From Natronohydrobacter sp. (GTDB lineage Bacteria > Pseudomonadota > Alphaproteobacteria > Rhodobacterales > Rhodobacteraceae), in the NCBI GenBank assembly GCA_007116445.1, contig SKIM01000280.1:1-5507 (forward strand): a DNA stretch of 5,507 bases, given 5' to 3'. Shown here one piece after another: positions 1 through 5,362 of this stretch (within the stretch, counting starts at the first letter, position 1; each line of letters starts with the position of its first letter). Made by a program: the position numbers and the translations under genes. The notes beneath the pieces were generated by a model, which worked only from the letters and a program-made list of their open reading frames with translations, searched no databases and was not told where the DNA came from.

Positions 1-407
1 AGATCCCAGAGGTTTTCGGCGTCGATCTGGTCTTGCAGGGCGGCCATTTCGTCTGCGGTCTCATCGGAGTAGTTCATGGCGAGTTCATTGTAGCGGTCGA
101 GCTTGCCCTGTTTCTCGGCCACGCCCAGCATGACATTGCCGCGCACATCGAGGGACTCGTCGAGTTGCGGCTCCTGCGGCAGGTAGCCCACGCGCGCGCC
201 CTTGGCGGCCCAGGCCTCGCCGGTGAAGTCCTTGTCTTGGCCTGCCATGATGCGCAGGAGCGTGGATTTGCCCGCGCCATTGACGCCCACGACACCGATC
301 TTGACACCGGGCAGGAAGTTCAGGCGGATGTTTTCAAAGCATTTCTTGCCGCCGGGATAGGTCTTGGAGACACCATCCATGAAATAGACAAACTGATTGG
401 TCGCCAT
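1..407 (-). CDS. ettA: EttA-type ABC-F ATPase, N-terminal part (3' end outside window)
   Basis: About 135 codons are visible, beginning MATNQFVYFMDGVSKTYPGG. The first nucleotide-binding domain is clear: Walker A GVNGAGKST at residues 41-49, followed by LLRIMAG, and a Q-loop GYLPQEPQL at 74-82. These segments closely match E. coli EttA (KIGVLGLNGAGKSTLLRIMAG, GYLPQEPQL) as I remember it. Full-length members are about 550 residues with two ATPase domains and no membrane segments; signature, Walker B, arm/linker and second domain lie beyond the left edge. Family knowledge: EttA binds the ribosomal E site and ties early translation elongation to the ATP/ADP ratio. The ATG is preceded by GGAG (plus-strand ctcc at 414-417) at 6-nt spacing, which supports this start. 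It is transcribed away from the transporter cluster and is probably unrelated to it. Another ABC-F paralogue is possible but less likely. Confidence 0.93.
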   Translation of the reverse strand, partial: MATNQFVYFMDGVSKTYPGGKKCFENIRLNFLPGVKIGVVGVNGAGKSTLLRIMAGQDKDFTGEAWAAKGARVGYLPQEPQLDESLDVRGNVMLGVAEKQGKLDRYNELAMNYSDETADEMAALQDQIDAENLWD

Positions 408-516
408 GTTGCGCTCCGCGTGTGAATGGGGTTTGGCCCACACCTACTAGGCCACATGCGGGCGCGCAAGGCTTGAGCGGTGGTGCGATTTCTGGCGGCG
501 CCGCGCATTGTGGTGC

Positions 517-545
517 TTGCAAATCCGCGCAGGTTTCGTGCTAAT
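517..545 (+). promoter_or_regulatory. Candidate sigma-70-like promoter of the transporter cluster
   Basis: TTGCAA at 517-522 and GCTAAT at 540-545 are separated by 17 bp, each matching four of six consensus positions. Transcription would start near 552 and give a leader of roughly 24 nt to the ATPase ATG at 576. In GC-rich DNA such matches arise by chance, so the support is mainly position. Confidence 0.3.
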
Positions 546-566
546 GGGCGCAAGCCGCGCAAGTTT
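525..566 (+). repeat. Imperfect 12-bp direct repeat overlapping the candidate promoter
   Basis: CCGCGCAGGTTT (525-536) and CCGCGCAAGTTT (555-566) match at 11 of 12 positions and are offset by 30 bp, close to three helical turns. One copy lies in the putative promoter spacer and the other in the leader. This spacing would suit a regulator dimer or a looped pair of sites, but no regulator gene is in the window and the function is inferred. Confidence 0.35.
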
Positions 567-575
567 ACGAGTTCC

Positions 576-1349
576 ATGCCAAGCACACCCGTCATCGAGA
601 TCCGCGATCTTCACAAGGCCTATGGCGCATTGCAGGTGCTCAAGGGGGTCAGCCTGAACGCGCAGAAGGGCGATGTGGTGTCGCTGATCGGCTCTTCGGG
701 CTCGGGAAAGTCGACGTTGTTGCGGTGCTGTAATCTGCTGGAGGACAGCCAGCAGGGCGCCATCCTGTTCAATGGCGAGGCCGTGCGCTGGAAGGGGCAG
801 GGGGGCGCGCGCCAGCCTGCCGATCGTGCGCAGGTGACGCGGATCCGCACAAATTTGTCGATGGTGTTTCAGAGCTTCAATCTTTGGTCGCATATGACGG
901 TGCTGCAAAATGTCATGGAGGCGCCGATCTCCGTGCTTCGTCAGGACCGCGCCGGGGTCGAGGCGCGCGCGCGGGCCTTGCTGGCCAAGGTCGGGATTGG
1001 CGACAAGGCTGATGTCTATCCGGCGCAGATGTCGGGCGGCCAGCAGCAACGCGCGGCGATAGCGCGGGCGCTCTGCATGGAGCCCGAAGCGCTGTTGTTT
1101 GATGAGCCGACCTCGGCGCTTGATCCCGAGCTGGAGCAGGAGGTGATCCGCGTGATCAAGGCGCTGGCCGCCGAGGGGCGCACGATGCTGATCGTGACCC
1201 ATGACATGCGGCTGGCAGCGGATGTGTCCAATCATGTGATTTTCCTGCATGACGGACGGATCGAGGAGCAGGGCCCGCCCGCATCGCTGTTCAAGACGCC
1301 GCAATCGGCGCGGCTCAGGCAATTTCTCAGCCATTCCATGGTGGACTGA
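576..1349 (+). CDS. Polar amino acid/opine-type ABC transporter ATP-binding protein (HisP/OccP-like)
   Basis: A 257-residue cytoplasmic ATPase that would power the importer encoded downstream. All ABC motifs are intact: A-loop Tyr16, Walker A GSSGSGKST (39-47), Q-loop Gln99 in MVFQSFNLW, signature MSGGQQQR (152-159), Walker B ALLFDEP (172-178), D-loop SALD (180-183) and H-switch His209 in IVTHDM. Length and the MVFQ.FNLW.H.T.L.NV pattern fit the amino acid-importing group (HisP, GlnQ, OccP). The start at 576 is chosen because MPSTPVIEIRDLHKAYG aligns with the usual N-terminus. The upstream in-frame ATG at 480 would add 32 residues of non-family sequence and overlap the promoter candidate. There is no good Shine-Dalgarno sequence before 576. 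It is the first gene of the cluster, 31 nt ahead of the binding-protein gene. The substrate cannot be read from the ATPase. Confidence 0.93.
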   Translation: MPSTPVIEIRDLHKAYGALQVLKGVSLNAQKGDVVSLIGSSGSGKSTLLRCCNLLEDSQQGAILFNGEAVRWKGQGGARQPADRAQVTRIRTNLSMVFQSFNLWSHMTVLQNVMEAPISVLRQDRAGVEARARALLAKVGIGDKADVYPAQMSGGQQQRAAIARALCMEPEALLFDEPTSALDPELEQEVIRVIKALAAEGRTMLIVTHDMRLAADVSNHVIFLHDGRIEEQGPPASLFKTPQSARLRQFLSHSMVD

Positions 1350-1369
1350 GACGACAATAATCCAACAAC

Positions 1370-1374
1370 GGGAG
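1370..1374 (+). promoter_or_regulatory. Ribosome binding site of the solute-binding protein gene
   Basis: GGGAG lies 6 nt before the ATG at 1381. It is the clearest Shine-Dalgarno sequence in the cluster and fixes the start directly ahead of a signal peptide, ruling out the longer in-frame reading from 1249. Confidence 0.75.
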
Positions 1375-1380
1375 ACAGAC

Positions 1381-2115
1381 ATGAAAAAGACAACACTCGC
1401 GGCGCTGGCCGTTCTGTTCGGAGCATCGGGCGCATTGGCGCAGGATGTGGTGCGGATGGGGTCCGAGGGCGCTTACCCTCCGTATAACTTCATCAGTGAC
1501 GCGACGGGTGAGCTGGACGGTTTCGAGCGCGAACTGGGCGACGAACTGTGCCTGCGCGCCGGTCTGACCTGCGAATGGGTGATCAATGACTGGGACACGA
1601 TCATCCCCAATCTGGTCGCGGGCAATTTCGACACGATCATGGCGGGCATGAGCATCACCGAGGCGCGGATGGAGGTGATCACCTTCTCCGACAATTACCT
1701 GCTGCCCGAACCCTCGGCCTTCGTGGCCCTGCCGGAAACCGATGTTTCGGTCCTTGAGAGCGGCGTTCTGGCCGCGCAGTCCAACACCATTCAGGCCAGC
1801 CACATCGCCGATGGGAGTGCCGATCTGCTGGAATTCTCCACGCCGAACGAGGGTATCTCGGCGGTGCGCAACGGCGAGGTTGATGCGCTGCTTGCCGACA
1901 AGGCCTTCCTTGCGCCCTTCGTCGCGGATTCGGGCGGCGCTCTGGTTTTTCTGGGGGAGGATGTGCTGATCGGGGGCGGTATCGGGATCGGGCTGCGCCA
2001 ATCCGACACGGATCTGCGCGACACGTTCAACGCCGCCATTGCCGAAATGAAGGACGATGGCTCGCTTAACGAGATGATCGCGCGCTGGTTCGGCGAAGAT
2101 CATCCGCAATTCTGA
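1381..2115 (+). CDS. Family 3 periplasmic solute-binding protein of an amino acid-type ABC importer
   Basis: A 244-residue exported protein that captures the substrate in the periplasm and delivers it to the two permeases. It starts MKKTTLAALAVLF, with a type I signal peptide probably cut after ALA at residue 20. The mature part shows the SBP family 3 pattern: GAYPPYNF (30-37), GFERELGDELC (47-57), and MAGMSITEAR (87-96), whose Arg96 is the equivalent of the HisJ arginine that holds the substrate carboxylate. Asp173 in LLADKAF is the likely partner of the alpha-amino group. A carboxylate plus amine ligand is therefore the simplest guess. Cys57 and Cys64 have the spacing of the HisJ disulfide. 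The C-terminus (MIARWFGED) is typical of the family. It follows the ATPase gene by 31 nt and precedes the first permease gene, with a strong hairpin between. Exact ligand unknown; octopine-like, histidine-like or other cationic compounds are possible. Confidence 0.93.
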   Translation: MKKTTLAALAVLFGASGALAQDVVRMGSEGAYPPYNFISDATGELDGFERELGDELCLRAGLTCEWVINDWDTIIPNLVAGNFDTIMAGMSITEARMEVITFSDNYLLPEPSAFVALPETDVSVLESGVLAAQSNTIQASHIADGSADLLEFSTPNEGISAVRNGEVDALLADKAFLAPFVADSGGALVFLGEDVLIGGGIGIGLRQSDTDLRDTFNAAIAEMKDDGSLNEMIARWFGEDHPQF

Positions 2116-2122
2116 CCCCCTG

Positions 2123-2159
2123 CCGGCCGGCTGCGTCCTGAGGTGACGCAGCCGGCCGG
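2123..2159 (+). other. Perfect 15-bp intergenic hairpin after the binding-protein gene
   Basis: CCGGCCGGCTGCGTC (2123-2137) and GACGCAGCCGGCCGG (2145-2159) are exact inverse complements with a 7-nt loop, beginning 8 nt past the stop codon. No run of U follows, so it is not a standard intrinsic terminator. It is more likely an mRNA-stabilising or partial-attenuation stem that lets the binding protein be made in excess over the permeases, as known for other ABC import operons. It ends 23 nt before the next ATG. Confidence 0.8.
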
Positions 2160-2182
2160 TCCAGCGCGCGCGGCCCGCCCCC

Positions 2183-3067
2183 ATGTTCAGCTTCTGCACT
2201 GACCCCTCGATCCTGCCAGACTGGCAGTGGTTCGCCTGTTTATTCACCAATGCGACCCATCTGCAATTCTACCGCGCCTTCGGCGTGGTGCTGGTTTTGC
2301 TGGCGATCACGGCACCGGTGGCGCTGGGCATGGGGCTTATGGGGGCGCTCGCGCTGCGCTCGCGCATCTGGCCGGTCAGCTGGCTGGGCAGGGGCTATGT
2401 CAATATCGTGCGCGGTGTGCCCGATATCGTGTTTTTCTTGTTCGTGCCCATTGCCTTGGGACAGGGGATCGAATGGGTGATGCATCAGATCCAATGCCCC
2501 GACTGGGACCAACCGATCCGCCAGGGCAATGATTTCATCGTCTGTCGCGAAGCCCGCATCCCGCCGCCGAATTCCCCGGTCTGGATGCGCGACGCCTATG
2601 CATTCGCGATGGCCGTGGTGGCCTACGCGCTGGTCTTTGGCGCTTTTGCGGCCAATACGCTGCATGGCGCCATGCAGGCCGTGCCTAAGGCCCAGATCGA
2701 GACGGCCGAAGCCTATGGCATGACCCGCGCGCAGGCTTTCCGGCGCATCATCCTGCCGCAGATGTGGGTCTATGCGCTGCCAGGCCTGTCGAATATCTGG
2801 CAAATCCTGATCAAGGCCACGCCGCTTCTGTTCCTGCTGGGGATACAGGATATCGTCTATTGGGCGAATTTTCTCGGCGGCGAGAAGACCTCGCTTTTCA
2901 CCTTCCCGCATCCTGATTGGCGCATGTGGTATTTCCTGGGACTTCTGGTCTTCTACCTGCTCCTCACCTGGGTTTCTGAACGCGCCTTCGCGCGGCTCGG
3001 CGACCGGCTGTCGCGCGGTCAGGCGACGGCCGCGGGCGAGCGGATACGAAAGGGCGCCGCGCCATGA
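2183..3067 (+). CDS. ABC transporter permease, polar amino acid/opine class (HisQ/OccQ-like)
   Basis: A 294-residue inner-membrane protein, one half of the translocation channel. Hydrophobic segments lie at about 29-57, 72-95, 138-160, 203-226 and 248-264, giving the five-helix, N-terminus-out layout of HisQ/HisM. The helix 1-2 loop leads to RGVPD (77-81), the usual RGTP-like motif. The ATPase-coupling EAA loop is at 173-193 (ETAEAYGMTRAQAFRRIILPQ without its last residue is the core), followed by PGLSNIW and IKATPLLFLLG. It is some 60 residues longer than HisQ, mostly because of a loop at 96-136 predicted to be periplasmic. Its only cysteines are 5, 19, 105 and 121, all in predicted periplasmic parts. 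No Shine-Dalgarno sequence precedes the ATG, which is 67 nt behind the binding-protein gene and downstream of the hairpin. The stop codon overlaps an ATG at 3064. Confidence 0.92.
   Translation: MFSFCTDPSILPDWQWFACLFTNATHLQFYRAFGVVLVLLAITAPVALGMGLMGALALRSRIWPVSWLGRGYVNIVRGVPDIVFFLFVPIALGQGIEWVMHQIQCPDWDQPIRQGNDFIVCREARIPPPNSPVWMRDAYAFAMAVVAYALVFGAFAANTLHGAMQAVPKAQIETAEAYGMTRAQAFRRIILPQMWVYALPGLSNIWQILIKATPLLFLLGIQDIVYWANFLGGEKTSLFTFPHPDWRMWYFLGLLVFYLLLTWVSERAFARLGDRLSRGQATAAGERIRKGAAP
2213..2227. repeat. Short palindrome in the start of the first permease gene
   Basis: CTGCCAG (2213-2219) and CTGGCAG (2221-2227) are exact inverse complements around one central A, within codons 11-15. It could be a protein-binding site or a small mRNA hairpin near the start codon, but it may be due to the codons needed there. 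Confidence 0.3.
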
Positions 3068-3168
3068 TCCCCGCTGTCATTCTCCTGCCGGAAATACGCC
3101 TGGGGGCGGCGCAGCCGGGGGGGCAGCGCTTCCGACACCCTCTTTTGCAGCAAGGCGGCATCCGATGA
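3064..3168 (+). CDS. 34-codon reading frame bridging the two permease genes (possible coupling ORF)
   Basis: The frame starts with an ATG overlapping the first permease's TGA (ATGA at 3064-3067) and ends with a TGA overlapping the second permease's ATG (ATGA at 3165-3168). It would encode MIPAVILLPEIRLG followed by a Gln/Gly/Arg-rich tail, without a recognised domain. Its likely value, if translated, is to carry ribosomes across the 97-nt gap so that both permeases are made in equal amounts. The codons at 3117-3123 contain seven G in the register G GGG GGG; a -1 slip there would lead in frame into the second permease. The alternative is a non-coding spacer in which the overlaps are coincidence: CTCCTGCCGGAAATACGCC at 3082-3100 resembles short intergenic elements I recall from Rhodobacterales, though I cannot verify this. 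Confidence 0.3.
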   Translation: MIPAVILLPEIRLGAAQPGGQRFRHPLLQQGGIR

Positions 3169-4016
3169 GAAGTTGCGCGGAGAGTTTCGAGCTGTATATC
3201 CTGCGCGCGCTTGGCCGTGAGTTCGGCGCGAATCTGTTGCCGCGCGGGCTGGACATCACGCTGTGTGACAAGATATTCCTGATCGCCAGCGGGATGATCT
3301 GGAACATCTATTTCGCAGCCCTCGCCATCGGGATCGGTTTCTGGCTGGCTGTCGTGGTCGCCTTGGCGCGGTTCAGCGAACGCGCTGTGATCCGCCGTCC
3401 GGCCAGCGCCTTCATCTTCGTGTTCCGCGGCTCGCCGCTCTTCATCCAGTTCTTCTTTTTCTATTCCGCCTTCGTGCTCTTGCCGCGGTCGGGGATCGAC
3501 ATTCCGCTGGGTTTTATCACGCTGACCGTGAATACATCGGCGCTGACGACTGCGCAGGTGGGGGGGCTGATCGTGCTGGTGCTCAACACCACGGCCTATT
3601 CGGCCGAGCTGTTCCATGGTGCGCTGCGTTCCATCCCCAAGGGCGATCTGGAAGCCGCTGATGCCTATGGGCTGGCGGGGTTCACCAAATTCCGCCGGGT
3701 GGTGTTTCCGTCGATGCTGCGGCTCGCCTGGCCAAGCTACACCAATGAAGCGATTTTCCTGACCCATTCGACGACGCTGGTGTTCCTGTCGGCCTTTCCC
3801 GCGCGGCAGCAGTCGGGCGAGGCATTCTATTACGCGCGTTATTTCGTTGATCAGACCTTCAACCCATTCGTCGCCTATCCGTTGGTCGCGGGGTATTTCA
3901 TCCTGCTCACGCTGATCATCATCGGCCTGTTTGGCATCATGAACCGCATTCTCAACCGTCATCTGCCGAAAGAGCGCCGCGCGCGCTATCGTTTCCGGCC
4001 ACAATATCTGCGCTGA
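3165..4016 (+). CDS. ABC transporter permease, polar amino acid/opine class (HisM/OccM-like)
   Basis: A 283-residue inner-membrane protein, the partner of the first permease. Hydrophobic segments are at about 43-68, 82-106, 131-153, 194-211 and 237-258. RGSPLFIQFFFF begins at residue 88. The EAA coupling loop is at 163-182 (core EAADAYGLAGFTKFRRVVFP), followed by PSYTNEAIFLTHSTTLVFLSA. The N-terminal 42 residues, predicted periplasmic, hold the protein's only two cysteines, 4 and 34. The ATG at 3165 has a modest AAGG (3152-3155) at 9-nt spacing and overlaps the stop of the 34-codon frame, so coupled initiation is plausible. The frame is open upstream of 3165 but lacks another ATG nearby; MRSCAESFELYILRALG fits the N-termini I recall for relatives. 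It ends two bases before the ligase ATG. Confidence 0.92.
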   Translation: MRSCAESFELYILRALGREFGANLLPRGLDITLCDKIFLIASGMIWNIYFAALAIGIGFWLAVVVALARFSERAVIRRPASAFIFVFRGSPLFIQFFFFYSAFVLLPRSGIDIPLGFITLTVNTSALTTAQVGGLIVLVLNTTAYSAELFHGALRSIPKGDLEAADAYGLAGFTKFRRVVFPSMLRLAWPSYTNEAIFLTHSTTLVFLSAFPARQQSGEAFYYARYFVDQTFNPFVAYPLVAGYFILLTLIIIGLFGIMNRILNRHLPKERRARYRFRPQYLR

Positions 4017-4018
4017 TC

Positions 4019-5344
4019 ATGACCCTCGAGCTGTCCTCTCTCAATAATATCCGCATTGCGATCGCGGATCTGAACGGGCAGGCGCGGGCCAAACGCATGC
4101 CAGCTGCGCAATATGACAAGCTCTTGGCAGGATCGGCGAAGATGCCGCTGTCGGCGCTCAATCTGGATATCTGGGGCAATGATATCGACGGCAGTCCGCT
4201 GGTCTTCGAGACGGGTGATGCTGACGGTTTTCTGCGCCCGACCGAGCGCGGACTTCTGCCCATGCCCTGGATCGGGCCAGAGGCGGCAATGTTGCCGATG
4301 TGGATGTATGACGCTGACGGTCAGCCCTTTGCGGGCGATCCGCGACATGCGCTTGCGGGCATTGTCGCGCAGCTTGATGCGCTGGGGCTTCGCGCGGTCA
4401 CTGCGACGGAGCTGGAGTTTTACCTGATCGACGACAGTGACGGCATGTTCCAGCCCCCTCTGAGCCCGATCTCGGGGCGGCGCGCGACCGGGGCGGCGAC
4501 GCTCTCGCTGCGGATGCTCGACGAGTTCAACGCCTTTTTCGACGCGCTCTATGCCGGCTGCGCGCAGATGGGGATTGACGCCGACACTGCCACATCCGAG
4601 GCCGGGCCGGGCCAGTTCGAGATCAATCTCAATCACGGCGATGATCCCATGCGGATGGCCGATGATACATGGCTGTTCAAGATCCTCGTGCGCAGGCTGG
4701 CGCGCGCGCATGGGATGGCCGCGAGTTTCATGGCCAAGCCCTATCCGGGGGCCTCGGGCAACGGGCTGCATCTGCATGTCTCGCTGATCGACCGCGAGGG
4801 CCGCAATATTTTCGACAATGGCGGGCCGGAAGGCAGCGAGGCGCTGCGCCATGCCATCGGTGGTGTGTTGCAGCTCATGCCTGCCTCGACGCTGATTTTC
4901 GCGCCCCATGCCAACAGTTACGCCCGGCTGGTGCCCAATGCCCATGCGCCCACGGGTGTCGCCTGGGCCTATGAGAACCGCACGGCCTCGGTCCGGGTGC
5001 CGGTCGGACCACCGAAAGCGCGCCGGTTCGAGCACCGGGTCGCGGGCGGTGATGTGAACCCCTATCTGCTGATGACCGCCATTCTGGGGGCCGCGCTGGC
5101 AGGCCTGACGGACAAGATCGCGCCGCCTGCGCCGATCACCGGGGATGGCTATGCGCAGGCCTTGCCACAAATTCCCGCGACATGGGCCGAGGCGCTGGAC
5201 GCCTTCGGATCAGAGCCTTTGATATCGCGCCTGTTCCCGCCGATGCTGGTCGAAAACATGATCCGCACCAAGCGTCAGGAAATGGCCGGCATCGCGGAAC
5301 TCACCCCGCAAGAGGTTCTGGCGCTTTATCTTGCTGCGGTGTGA
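4019..5344 (+). CDS. Glutamine synthetase-superfamily ligase, gamma-glutamylpolyamine/amide synthetase-like
   Basis: A 441-residue cytoplasmic enzyme expected to activate glutamate's gamma-carboxyl with ATP and join it to an amine. The metal and nucleotide residues of glutamine synthetase are present: Glu131 and Glu133 (TELEFYL), Glu194 and Glu201 (SEAGPGQFEIN), His251 and His253 (GNGLHLHVS), Arg303 (NSYARLVP), Arg321 and Arg326 (ENRTASVRVP), Glu338 and Arg340 (FEHRVAGGDVNPYL). Two residues of the ammonium site are not conserved by eye: the FDGSS segment carrying Asp50 in E. coli is replaced by LDIWGND (49-55), and the flap Glu327 (PGYEAP) is replaced by His309 (PNAHAP). HRVAGGDVNPYL is typical of the PuuA-like branch. 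The NLYDLP adenylylation motif is absent. The gene follows the second permease by two bases without a Shine-Dalgarno sequence, so it is probably translationally coupled and acts on the imported compound. A housekeeping glutamine synthetase is unlikely; the amine substrate is unknown. Confidence 0.88.
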   Translation: MTLELSSLNNIRIAIADLNGQARAKRMPAAQYDKLLAGSAKMPLSALNLDIWGNDIDGSPLVFETGDADGFLRPTERGLLPMPWIGPEAAMLPMWMYDADGQPFAGDPRHALAGIVAQLDALGLRAVTATELEFYLIDDSDGMFQPPLSPISGRRATGAATLSLRMLDEFNAFFDALYAGCAQMGIDADTATSEAGPGQFEINLNHGDDPMRMADDTWLFKILVRRLARAHGMAASFMAKPYPGASGNGLHLHVSLIDREGRNIFDNGGPEGSEALRHAIGGVLQLMPASTLIFAPHANSYARLVPNAHAPTGVAWAYENRTASVRVPVGPPKARRFEHRVAGGDVNPYLLMTAILGAALAGLTDKIAPPAPITGDGYAQALPQIPATWAEALDAFGSEPLISRLFPPMLVENMIRTKRQEMAGIAELTPQEVLALYLAAV

Positions 5345-5362
5345 GGTTTGGGTGTTTTGGGG

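Larger units (their letters stand above)
408..575. other. Divergent intergenic region between ettA and the transporter cluster
   Basis: This 168-bp gap should hold the 5' leaders and promoters of both divergent transcription units. I see no RNA gene and no convincing protein-coding frame. The heptamer GCGCAAG occurs at 464-470, 548-554 and 557-563, with a GCGCAGG variant at 527-533. A six-base inverted pair GCTTGC (515-520) / GCAAGC (550-555) flanks the candidate promoter. On the minus strand I found no promoter for ettA that I would defend. Confidence 0.6.

Noticed and set aside
33..425. Plus-strand frame of 130 codons at the left edge
   Set aside because: It is the antisense of the EttA N-terminus, whose Walker A and Q-loop motifs are unmistakable on the minus strand.
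425..457. Small stem-loop candidates such as TGGCC/GGCCA near 434-454
   Set aside because: Only about five base pairs with an 11-nt loop; not beyond chance in GC-rich DNA.
480..575. N-terminal extension of the ATPase from the ATG at 480
   Set aside because: The 32 extra residues are Arg-rich, do not resemble the family and overlap the candidate promoter; the ATG at 576 gives the normal N-terminus.
1249..1380. N-terminal extension of the binding protein from 1249
   Set aside because: It overlaps the end of the ATPase gene and would bury the signal peptide; the ATG at 1381 has a good ribosome binding site.
2123..2159. Reading the hairpin as a standard intrinsic terminator
   Set aside because: No U-run follows, and the permeases and ligase downstream need transcription from the same cluster; no clear new promoter was seen before 2183.
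447..2250. Two long minus-strand frames (447-1382 and 1327-2250)
   Set aside because: They lie opposite the ATPase and binding-protein genes, have low-complexity Arg/His/Gln-rich translations and no family motifs. They are the expected antisense openness of GC-rich coding DNA.
2964..5170. Two long minus-strand frames (2964-4004 and 3986-5170)
   Set aside because: They are opposite the second permease and the ligase, whose plus-strand products carry complete conserved motifs. The antisense translations are Arg/Gln/His-rich without recognisable domains.
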